Program-made: the position numbers and the translations under genes
Part shown: one piece after another, positions 57,504-64,000 of the stretch
How positions within the stretch are numbered: position 1 is the stretch's first letter
Layout of the letters: every line of letters starts with the position of its first letter
From: Candidatus Sulfopaludibacter sp. SbA3
GTDB taxonomy: Bacteria; Acidobacteriota; Vicinamibacteria; Vicinamibacterales; UBA2999
Direction: 5' to 3'
Length of the DNA stretch: 64,000 bases
Assembly (NCBI GenBank): GCA_945903265.1
Contig: CAMDNQ010000003.1
Location: 1-64,000, forward strand
The notes under the pieces: generated by a model
Seen by the model: only the letters and a program-made list of their open reading frames with translations
Database searches by the model: none
What the model was told of the DNA's origin: nothing

Positions 57504-57967
57504 GCGTTCCTCCCCTGCGCGTATTTCATGATGGCGCGCACCATCCGCGTGTGGGTGAAGCATCGGCACAGCACGCCGGACATCGCCTGCCGAATCTGCG
57601 TCTCGTTCGCCTTCGGATTCTGATCGAGATAAGCCTTGGCGGTAAGGACGACCCCGCTCAGGCAGAAGCCGCACTGCGCCGCCTGTTCCTCGATGAACGC
57701 CTGCTGAATGGGGTGCGGCTTTTCCGGTGTGCCGAGCCCCTCGAGCGTCGTGATCTGTGCGTTCGCGACAGTGCCGACCGGCGTCGAGCACGACCGGATG
57801 GCCTTGCCGTCGGCAATGACGGTGCAGCTGCCGCACTGCGCCATGCCGCAGCCGAACTTCGGGCCCTTGAGCTCGAGATCGTCACTGAGTACATAGAGAA
57901 GCGGCGTTTGCGGATCGAGGTCGAGGGTATGCCTGCGACCATTCACGTTCAGCGAAATCATGGGCAT
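57500..57967 (-). CDS. (2Fe-2S)-binding small subunit (IorA-like)
   Basis: 155 residues with two [2Fe-2S] clusters. First cluster: GPKFGCGMAQCGSCTVIADGKAIRSC; second: QCGFCLSGVV and VLCRCFTHTRMV. It passes electrons from the molybdenum subunit. Start MPMISLNVNGRRH at 57967. First gene of the operon; the upstream 70 bp up to the peptidase gene forms the divergent promoter region, in which I see no clear promoter hexamers. Confidence 0.95.
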   Translation of the reverse strand: MPMISLNVNGRRHTLDLDPQTPLLYVLSDDLELKGPKFGCGMAQCGSCTVIADGKAIRSCSTPVGTVANAQITTLEGLGTPEKPHPIQQAFIEEQAAQCGFCLSGVVLTAKAYLDQNPKANETQIRQAMSGVLCRCFTHTRMVRAIMKYAQGRNA

Positions 57968-58037
57968 GGCGCGATCCTGCTAGGGAATGGGACGCGTCAG
58001 TCTCTCATAAGAAACGGCAGGCTGCTACACTGCGGCG

Positions 58038-59000
58038 ATGAGCCGCGCCATCGCCGCAGCCGCGCTGACGCTCGGGTTTTTCCTGCTGTGGCGGGCCGAT
58101 CCGCCGGCGTCAGCGACTGCAGGCGCCCCCCAGGCGCGCGTCACCGCTGGACCGGTCGATCGCGCGCAGCTCATGCGCGACGTATCCACCCTCGGCGATC
58201 CGTCCTTCGAAGGTCGCGCAGCCGGCTCCCCGGGGGGCATCCGTGCGCGGCGGTGGCTCGTCGAGCAGTTCAGAGCGGCTCGCATCCCACCGCTCGCCGC
58301 GTCGGGATACGAGCAGCCGTTTACGGCCGACGGCCGTTCCGCCGCCAACATCCTGGGCCGTATCGCGGGGCGCGCCCCGGATGCCGGGGTCATCGTCCTG
58401 ACGGCGCACTTCGATCACCTCGGGGTCCGCAACGGTGTGGTGTACCCCGGCGCCGACGACAACGCGTCGGGTGTCGCGGCGCTGCTCGCCGCCGGCCGCG
58501 ACCTGGCGAAGGTGACGCCGCGGCATTCCTTCGTCCTCGCGGCGCTCGACGCCGAGGAAATGGGTCAGCGCGGCGCAAAGGCGCTGCTGGCGTCAGGGAT
58601 GGTGCCGCGCAGGACGATCGTGTTGAACATCAACCTGGACATGGTGTCGCGGAGCGCGCGGCGCGAGCTGTTCGCGGCCGGGACGTCGTACGCCCCATGG
58701 CTGGTCCCGATTCTCCGCGACGTGCAGGGGCGGTCCTCCATCGCCGTGCGGTTCGGCCACGACCGGCCGACTCCGTCACGCCCCTCGGACGATTGGACGC
58801 ACGCATCGGACCACGGCCCGTTTCACGACGCGGGCATTCCCTTCGTCTATTTTGGCGTCGAGGATCACCCGGACTATCACAAGCCGACCGACACAGCGGA
58901 TCGAATCGAGAGAGCGTTCTTCGGCGATGCCGTGGACACGATCGTGGATGCGATTCGCTCGCTCGACGCCGCTGTCCCCGCCGTGCCGGCGCTGCAGTAA
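58038..59000 (+). CDS. M28 family metallopeptidase, exported
   Basis: 320 residues. Signal peptide (MSRAIAAAALTLGFFLLW). Zinc ligands: AHFDHLG (His, Asp), PGADDNASG (bridging Asp), DAEEMGQRGAK (catalytic Glu pair), NLDMVSR (Asp) and VEDHPDYHKPTDT (His). Like aminopeptidases of the M28 class it would release N-terminal residues in the periplasm or outside. GC-rich DNA; ATG 58038. Divergent from the IorA gene. Confidence 0.92.
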   Translation: MSRAIAAAALTLGFFLLWRADPPASATAGAPQARVTAGPVDRAQLMRDVSTLGDPSFEGRAAGSPGGIRARRWLVEQFRAARIPPLAASGYEQPFTADGRSAANILGRIAGRAPDAGVIVLTAHFDHLGVRNGVVYPGADDNASGVAALLAAGRDLAKVTPRHSFVLAALDAEEMGQRGAKALLASGMVPRRTIVLNINLDMVSRSARRELFAAGTSYAPWLVPILRDVQGRSSIAVRFGHDRPTPSRPSDDWTHASDHGPFHDAGIPFVYFGVEDHPDYHKPTDTADRIERAFFGDAVDTIVDAIRSLDAAVPAVPALQ

Positions 59001-59031
59001 AATAGCCCCCGCTCCCCCAGAGCGAGACACC

Positions 59032-59451
59032 ATGACTGCTGAGCAGGTAGTAAGGCGGCACTACCAGTTTTTCAACGAACGGCGCTTCGACGACGCGATC
59101 GAACAGATCGATCCCCAGGCGGTCTTCCACACCCTGCCCACGCGTCAGCGACTCGTTGGCGTCGCGGGGTACCGTGCGATCGTCGCCGCCTGGCTTCACG
59201 CCTTTGTCGACGCACAGTTGAAAATCGAGAGCCTGTCGGCCCAGGGCGAGATCGTCGACGTCGACTTTGTGGGCCGCGGAACCCATACCGGAGATCTGGT
59301 CCTGGGTGAGGCGCTCTCAGTGCCGGCGACGGGGCTTGTCATCGAACTGCCGTTCCACGATCGCCTGGAGATCCGTGACGGCCGCATCGTCCGAGCCGAG
59401 CTCGATTTCGACGAGCAGGCCCTTCGGCGCCATCTCCTTTCAGGCCGCTGA
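59032..59451 (+). CDS. SnoaL-like / ester-cyclase-like small protein
   Basis: 139-residue NTF2-fold protein: MTAEQVVRRHYQFFNERRFDDA, IDPQAVFHTLPTRQRLVG, GYRAIVAAWLHAFVDAQLKIE, DFVGRGTHTGDLVLG, IELPFHDRLEIRDGRIVRAELDFDEQALRRHLL. The conserved aromatic/acidic pocket of polyketide cyclase-like proteins fits, but the substrate cannot be named. Start ATG 59032; 31 bp after the M28 stop, so possibly co-transcribed. Confidence 0.82.
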   Translation: MTAEQVVRRHYQFFNERRFDDAIEQIDPQAVFHTLPTRQRLVGVAGYRAIVAAWLHAFVDAQLKIESLSAQGEIVDVDFVGRGTHTGDLVLGEALSVPATGLVIELPFHDRLEIRDGRIVRAELDFDEQALRRHLLSGR

Positions 59452-59506
59452 GGGGGGGTGCCAGAAAATGTCGTCTTGCCCGCAAACTGAGGTAGGGTAA
59501 TCCCGC

Positions 59507-60994
59507 ATGCGTGTCCACCTCGTCAATCCGAGCGATGTCTCGTTTGGAATCTCCGTTGTGACGCCCCGATGGCTGTACGTGCTCGCCTCGGCGACGCCGG
59601 CCGACGTGGGCGAGCCTCGGCTGGTCGACGAGGCGCTTGACCCATTCGAGGCCGCGACCGTCGAGGCTGGCGACCTTGTCGGCATTGGCATCCATACGGG
59701 CAACGCACTTCGCGGCTACGAGATCGGCCGCCAGGCCCGCGAGCGCGGCGCGGTCGTCGTGTACGGTGGCGTCCACTCCACCATCTTTCCGGACGAGGTC
59801 CGTGAGTTCGGCCATGCGCACGCGGTCGTCAAGGGCGATGGGGACCTGGTCTGGGGAACAGTGGTACGCGACTGCGCGGCTGGACAACTGAAGGCCGTCT
59901 ACGATGGCGGACGGATCGAAGGCCGCTCGTTCTTCCCCGGCAAGTGGAGCCTTCTGCCGAAGGACAAGTACATGTGGGGATCGGTGCAGACGGTCCGCGG
60001 CTGCCCGAAGCACTATTCGTTCTGCTCGGTCTGGCGCACCGACGGACAGGCGCCGCGCATGCGCGGCCCGGCGGACATCATCGCGGAGATCAAGGAGCTT
60101 CGCACGCACGGCTTCAAGTTCTGCCTGCTGGCCGACGACAACTTCTACCCCGTGACGCTCAAGGATCTCGAAATGGCGCGCCGCCGTTCGGATCCCACCA
60201 CCCTGCAGAACCTGGAGGCGATCCGGCGGGAACGCTTCGAGCTGATGGAGATGCTCGCCGCGCTCCCGGGCGAGATGGTGTTCTTCACGCAGATCACCAT
60301 GGAGGCGGCGGAGGATCCGGCGTTCCTCGATGCGATGTACAAGGCGCGGATCCGCGGCGTACTCGTCGGTGTGGAGTCGGTCACGCCGGAAGGACTCAAG
60401 GATATCTACAAGGATTTCAACCTGGCGGGCCAGGACCTCGTCGACCGGCTCAAGGTCTTCCGTGAGCACGGCGTCCACGTGCTGGCGTCGTTCATCTTCG
60501 GACTGCCGAGCGATACGCCGGCCACGTTCGACGCGACCGCGTCGGTCGCGATGTCAGCCGACGTCGCGTTCGCGCAATTCGTGCTGCTCCAGCCGTTCCC
60601 CGGAACGGTCGACTTCGAGAAGTGGGAAAAGGAACAGGTCAATCCATTGAAGGTGGACGACATCCCGGTAACCCGCCACTGGCTGATCCCCCGGAACAGG
60701 CGTCCGAAGATCTACATGTCGCATCCGAGCATGACGCCGGAGCAGATCCGGAATCAGACGCAGGCGGTCTGGGACCAGTTCTACAGTCTGCCGAACATCT
60801 GGAAGCGCGCCAAGATCGTCAAGTCGCTCAAATCCAGGGTGGCGTTCGTGATGGTGTCGAAGCTGTACCGGCAGATGTACGCGAACACGGGCATCTCGAC
60901 CGACAGCGCCAGGCATTCCAAGGCGAGCCGCATGGCGAGACTCCTCGCCAAGCCGACGCGGCGCTTCTTCGTTTCACCGGTCCGCGCGTCCTAG
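59507..60994 (+). CDS. B12-binding-domain radical SAM protein, one cluster cysteine replaced by Tyr
   Basis: 495 residues. An N-terminal B12-type domain (about 1-140; VYGGVHSTIFPDEV) is followed by a radical SAM barrel (VQTVRGCPKH, GFKFCLLADDNFYPV, RIRGVLVGVESVTPEGLKDIYK, VHVLASFIFGLPSDTPATF) and a C-terminal helical domain. The cluster motif reads C-P-K-H-Y-S-F-C, whereas C-x3-C-x2-C is normal: the middle Cys is Tyr (TAT at 60014-60016), one base from TGT. Either a real loss of a [4Fe-4S] ligand or a base error. Start ATG 59507. Confidence 0.88.
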   Translation: MRVHLVNPSDVSFGISVVTPRWLYVLASATPADVGEPRLVDEALDPFEAATVEAGDLVGIGIHTGNALRGYEIGRQARERGAVVVYGGVHSTIFPDEVREFGHAHAVVKGDGDLVWGTVVRDCAAGQLKAVYDGGRIEGRSFFPGKWSLLPKDKYMWGSVQTVRGCPKHYSFCSVWRTDGQAPRMRGPADIIAEIKELRTHGFKFCLLADDNFYPVTLKDLEMARRRSDPTTLQNLEAIRRERFELMEMLAALPGEMVFFTQITMEAAEDPAFLDAMYKARIRGVLVGVESVTPEGLKDIYKDFNLAGQDLVDRLKVFREHGVHVLASFIFGLPSDTPATFDATASVAMSADVAFAQFVLLQPFPGTVDFEKWEKEQVNPLKVDDIPVTRHWLIPRNRRPKIYMSHPSMTPEQIRNQTQAVWDQFYSLPNIWKRAKIVKSLKSRVAFVMVSKLYRQMYANTGISTDSARHSKASRMARLLAKPTRRFFVSPVRAS

Positions 60995-61017
60995 AGGCCG
61001 GGTCCTGCCGGACCGCC

Positions 61018-61902
61018 TCAATACAACAACCTGGTGTCGGTCAGGAACCGGCGGTGATCCGAGAACCGCTGGGTGATCCGGATGCGCTGCAGGCTGGCAC
61101 CTCGCATCACCGTAATCGTGTCGACCGCCGCGGGAAGGAGCAGCGTTTCCTGGGGCTCCTGAAATTCCACCCGGCGGTATCGGATGGACGATTCGGCGCG
61201 CTCGATGACCATGGATGACGCGGCGCCTCGCCGGATGTATTCACGAGGCACATCGAAGCGGAACGTCCCGACGAGCCGATCGTCGATCCTGAGCACGTCG
61301 TACGTCTCTTCGTCTATCCAGATGCGCCCGCGGGACCGGCCCGGGAGCGAGACGGTGACGCACTCGTCCTTCCACGTGATCTCTGCCGGCTGCGCCGCGA
61401 CGCCGCGGTAATCGAGCAGCAGCGTCCGGCGATCATCGACTTTGCCGCCGCCAGCCATCGAGAACTCCGACTCCGGGAGGCGTGCGGGCAGGAGCATCGC
61501 CAGCGGCTCCGGCGATACAGGCTTCGGATCCATGCAGCCGGCGTTTTCATCCTCGCGCGCAGGTCGGCCGTTCACGCTCAGCACTTCCCGGACGACGGCC
61601 GCCTCGGGCACGCCGCGCGGACCGACGGTCTCGGGATTCCAGGCCACGCGAAGGTCGAACGCCAGGCGTCGCGGCGGTTCTGCCGGGCTCATGTCGGCGC
61701 GAAGTTGCTGGATGGAGACCGTCTCGGTTGAGACGACAGTCTGGGCGCGGGAATACCAATGTTCGACCCGGCTGCTCACACGACGGAGCGTTGCCGCGAG
61801 GTCGGGCGGGGCGGTTTGACTCTCCGCCAGGGGCGCTGACGCCGCCCATCCCGCGCAGATGAGCACCGCAACTCTCGGTATTACGCCCTGAAATGTCTTC
61901 AT
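61018..61902 (-). CDS. Exported protein of unknown function
   Basis: 294 residues with signal peptide MKTFQGVIPRVAVLICAGWAASAP. Beta-rich mature protein with LEHWYSRAQ-type start (VEHWYSRAQTVVSTETVSIQQ), GRIWIDEETYDVLRIDDRLVG and FRFDVPREY, the pattern of exported proteins related to outer-membrane lipoprotein-sorting folds (LolA-like) common in Acidobacteriota. No function known. Converges on the radical SAM gene with a 23-bp gap. Confidence 0.72.
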   Translation of the reverse strand: MKTFQGVIPRVAVLICAGWAASAPLAESQTAPPDLAATLRRVSSRVEHWYSRAQTVVSTETVSIQQLRADMSPAEPPRRLAFDLRVAWNPETVGPRGVPEAAVVREVLSVNGRPAREDENAGCMDPKPVSPEPLAMLLPARLPESEFSMAGGGKVDDRRTLLLDYRGVAAQPAEITWKDECVTVSLPGRSRGRIWIDEETYDVLRIDDRLVGTFRFDVPREYIRRGAASSMVIERAESSIRYRRVEFQEPQETLLLPAAVDTITVMRGASLQRIRITQRFSDHRRFLTDTRLLY

Positions 61903-62009
61903 TCGACTGCGAACGCCCCAGTATCGGCCGAGTTGAGCCGTTTAGCCACTGCTCACCCATTATTTACGGCATTCAGCTTGCCTCTGTAAGCACCGGGAGA
62001 ACGAGTCCA

Positions 62010-62255
62010 ATGCGGGAAGCGGAACGGAGAGACATCAGCACACGCGCCGCGGTCGTCCAGCGGGTGATCAACGGGGTCGTCCAGAACCCGAGCGTCACGC
62101 TCACCGTCGAAACGCTGCAGAAGTGGCTGAATGTTCCGATGGAAGCCGCCCAGCGGATTCTCGAACGCCTCGCCTCTTCCGGCCTGGTGCGTGAGGTGCA
62201 AAAGGGCGTCTGGGCCCGCGGCACGTGGCCGGGCGCGCAGCGCGACTGGTACTAG
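62010..62255 (+). CDS. Small winged-helix-like protein
   Basis: 81 residues: MREAERRDISTRAAVVQRVI then SVTLTVETLQKWLNVPMEAAQRILERLASSGLVREVQKGVWARG. The last part reads as a helix-turn-helix followed by a wing, as in small wHTH DNA-binding proteins. Could regulate neighbouring genes (for example the GOLD-like gene 91 bp downstream). ATG 62010 chosen; the frame is open further up without support. Confidence 0.55.
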   Translation: MREAERRDISTRAAVVQRVINGVVQNPSVTLTVETLQKWLNVPMEAAQRILERLASSGLVREVQKGVWARGTWPGAQRDWY

Positions 62256-62303
62256 CGCCTCCGCCCCCGGGCGGCGCGATGATCCACGCTCAATCGAACA
62301 ATT

Positions 62304-62321
62304 CCTGAATTCTGCGTCAGA
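62304..62321 (+). promoter_or_regulatory. Partial copy (C) of the inverted-repeat element
   Basis: CCTGAATTCTGCGTCAGA matches the second half of elements A and B (17 of 18 bases against element A) and stands 25 bases before the GOLD-like start at 62347. The first half is not conserved and no convincing -10 box follows, so it may be a decayed or alternative site. Confidence 0.4.
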
Positions 62322-62346
62322 AACGGCGCTGATGAGGGAACCTGTG

Positions 62347-62850
62347 GTGAAATCACGCATGTTCCTTTTTGCAGCCGCCGTGGCAGCCGCGCTGATGACA
62401 ACCGTCGCCGTGCATGCGCAGGAGCCGTTGAAGCTCCCGACGCAGCAGGAAACCCTCGCCAAGTGGCCCTGGTCGATCACCGTTCACCCCGCACCCTTCC
62501 AGCAGCAGCGCGTGCAGTTCACGCTCAAGCCGACCGAGGGCATGGAATACAAGTACCGCCTCGAGAAGGGCGGGACGTTCCTCTACTCGTGGACGGCGTC
62601 AAGCGACCTGTATTGGGAGCTGCACAGTGAACCCGAAGGGTCACCGCGAGGCTACGCGGAATTTTTCGATACCAACCAGGGCGCCGCGTCGCACGGGGCA
62701 TACCAGGCGCCCTTCCCCGGGATCCACGGCTGGTGGTGGGAGAACAAGAGCGATCGCGAAGTGACGATCACGTTGTCGACCTCGGGCTTCTACACGGAGT
62801 CGCGTGAGTTCCGACGCGGCCAGCCCGTCAAAATCACGCCCTTGAAATAG
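62347..62850 (+). CDS. GOLD-like exported protein, family member 4 (soluble form)
   Basis: About 167 residues. Signal peptide MKSRMFLFAAAVAAALMTTVAVHA, then ITVHPAPFQQQRVQFTLKPTEG, MEYKYRLEKGGTFLYSWTAS, WELHSEPEGSPRGYAEFFDT, and YQAPFPGIHGWWWENKSDRE ending STSGFYTESREFRRGQ. The motif is GIHGWWWEN instead of GIHGWYW. GTG 62347 has AGGGAA six bases upstream; ATG 62332 and ATG 62359 are other options. Its 3' end overlaps the convergent PepSY gene by 17 bp. Confidence 0.72.
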   Translation: MKSRMFLFAAAVAAALMTTVAVHAQEPLKLPTQQETLAKWPWSITVHPAPFQQQRVQFTLKPTEGMEYKYRLEKGGTFLYSWTASSDLYWELHSEPEGSPRGYAEFFDTNQGAASHGAYQAPFPGIHGWWWENKSDREVTITLSTSGFYTESREFRRGQPVKITPLK

Positions 62851-64000
62851 CTCCAGTCAGAAATCGCCACGCAATAACGAGCGACGTGGCGCTCAGCGCC
62901 AGGCCGCCGAGACTCAAGCCGACGATCAGCGGGTACCAGAGCCACGGCGTCTGATACAGCACCGGAAAATCGAGGCTGTGCAGCGACTGGTACAGCCACC
63001 GCTCCGCGCGGCTGCCCCGCACTTCCCCACCCACGATCGATCCGTCATTGGCGTTCAGGTACAGCCAGGTTTCGTCCGGATCGTCAAACTTCGCACGCAG
63101 AACCGGCAGAGGACGGTCACCGGTCCGGTCGTAGTAGTACGAGTCGTACGCGGTGAGCCATGCGATGTCGGCTGGCGGATGCCCTCCCATCGCCGCGGTG
63201 GCTGCAGCGACCAGCTCCTCCCGGCTGAACGACATGCGGGTACCAGCCGCGCCGCTCCCGGCGGACACCAGCACCTTCCTTCTGCCGTCGGACGCCGCAT
63301 AGAACGGCGTGCCCATGAACTGCACGAACTCGATCTCCCTCGGCTGAAGTGTCTTCTCGAATTCGCCGAGCGCCGCCGCCGGCGGCAGCGTGAAGCGGTC
63401 GAGCGCGACCCCCTCACCCCGAATGGCCTCGATCTGCACGCCACTCGGTCCCTGAGGGAACAGATCCCACGGCGTCATCGTCAGCAGGCCGCTGAATGTC
63501 CAGGTCAAGGTGATGGCACCGAACAACAGGCCGGCATAGTGGTGCCAGCGCAGCCATCCAACGTACGGCGACATCGATGTGGCGCGAAGAAACCGGCGGC
63601 TGACGGAAAACCGGTAGACGCCGATCAGGAGGCCAAGCATGCACAGGAGGCACCCGACGAGGGACCCGTACACGATCAAGTCGTTCCAGAGCGCCGCCCG
63701 GCCCGCGCGCAGCGGCGTGTAATAGAACCAGTGGATGACGGGGCCCGCGTACCCCCAGAACCGGGAGCTGCGATCAGTCTTCTGCACGACCTCGCCGGTC
63801 GCCTCCGCGATGTAGAGCTCCGTCGCTGCCGGGTCGCCCAGCGACACACGATGGAGCGCACCGGTCGCGTTGAATCTGTTCCCGATCGTCCATTGGTCCG
63901 GTTCGGTGCTCGATCCGATCCACCTCGCGGTTCCGCGGTGGTCAGGGAACAGCCCCCCGGCGATCCTCGCGGCGCCGTCTCCATCGACGCGGTCCACATA
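62834..64000 (-). CDS. PepSY-associated transmembrane protein (5' end beyond the window)
   Basis: At least 388 residues, start outside. Paralogue of 27264-28946: shared WIGSSTEPDQWTIG, LHRVSLGDPA, GPVIHWFYYTPLRAG, GWLRWHHYAGLLFG, AYDSYYYDRTGDRPLPVLR and SLHSLDFPVLYQTPWLWYP. Helices near both ends and the His residues on them (HW, WHH) suggest a membrane ferric-reductase-like role. The upstream gene that would show whether a TonB receptor pairs with it is off the window. Confidence 0.82.
   Translation of the reverse strand, partial: YVDRVDGDGAARIAGGLFPDHRGTARWIGSSTEPDQWTIGNRFNATGALHRVSLGDPAATELYIAEATGEVVQKTDRSSRFWGYAGPVIHWFYYTPLRAGRAALWNDLIVYGSLVGCLLCMLGLLIGVYRFSVSRRFLRATSMSPYVGWLRWHHYAGLLFGAITLTWTFSGLLTMTPWDLFPQGPSGVQIEAIRGEGVALDRFTLPPAAALGEFEKTLQPREIEFVQFMGTPFYAASDGRRKVLVSAGSGAAGTRMSFSREELVAAATAAMGGHPPADIAWLTAYDSYYYDRTGDRPLPVLRAKFDDPDETWLYLNANDGSIVGGEVRGSRAERWLYQSLHSLDFPVLYQTPWLWYPLIVGLSLGGLALSATSLVIAWRFLTGAISRA

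Noticed and set aside
55434-57623. Forward 729-codon frame
   Set aside because: Antisense of the IorB/IorA genes; Arg-rich shadow without motifs.
1-64000. CRISPR arrays, prophage, insertion sequences or rRNA
   Set aside because: None seen: no regular repeat-spacer pattern, transposase, integrase or rRNA-like segment.

Overview
This is a 64-kb, GC-rich, gene-dense chromosomal window. It most resembles an Acidobacteriota genome of the Vicinamibacteria type. That is an inference from the mix seen here: TonB receptors carrying an N-terminal carboxypeptidase-regulatory-like domain, NHL-repeat secreted proteins, DUF6152/DUF6644 proteins, IorAB-type molybdoenzymes and many exported proteins of unknown function. 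There is no rRNA operon, phage, transposase or CRISPR array. One tRNA gene is present (Thr, anticodon CGT).

Layout. 1-5.4 kb: uvrA (runs off the left edge), a Kef-type antiporter, a secreted peroxiredoxin with promoter and terminator, and tRNA-Thr followed by the last codons of a lost LuxR-type regulator. 5.6-9.2 kb: a DUF3494 ice-binding protein, then two PAS/histidine-kinase paralogues that collide tail to tail at base 7038/7039, so both have lost their normal 3' ends. 9.4-21.4 kb: small secreted proteins, a dienelactone hydrolase, a leftward operon (two NHL proteins, a Cys/His-rich small protein, a TonB receptor, a BNR protein with a CYCC motif), PTPS/QueD, DUF2182, DUF1326 and a 1-Cys peroxiredoxin. 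21.4-28.9 kb: a TonB receptor, malonyl-CoA decarboxylase, then a TonB siderophore-type receptor with a PepSY reductase. 28.9-40.2 kb: an alkaline-phosphatase-family lipoprotein and a long leftward metal-efflux cluster (cytochrome c'-like protein, HupE/UreJ, GOLD-like anchor protein, His-rich protein, TolC, adaptor, HME-RND pump, YcnI/DUF1775, second GOLD-like anchor protein, small proteins). 40.2-48.9 kb: a CoA transferase, a hypothetical protein, an FMN reductase, and a rightward catabolic operon (ADH, ALDH, acyl-CoA dehydrogenase, ACMSD-type amidohydrolase, second ADH) whose last four genes are linked by ATGA overlaps. 49-53.7 kb: a third GOLD-like protein and a leftward operon (cytochrome lipoprotein, DUF6152, two DUF6644), then three small secreted proteins. 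53.7-58 kb: an IorA-IorB-sulfite-oxidase/cytochrome-c operon. 58-64 kb: an M28 peptidase, a SnoaL-like protein, a B12-binding radical SAM protein lacking one cluster cysteine, hypotheticals, a fourth GOLD-like protein and a second PepSY protein that runs off the right edge.

Most interesting threads. (1) A four-member family of exported proteins with a shared GIHGWYW-type motif is scattered among metal, cytochrome and DUF6152/DUF6644 genes. (2) Two near-identical 31-bp imperfect inverted repeats lie at the same distance from -10-like boxes. One precedes a GOLD-like gene, the other the cytochrome/DUF6152/DUF6644 operon, and a partial third copy precedes another GOLD-like gene. Together these suggest a co-regulated envelope metal or redox module that I cannot match to a described system.
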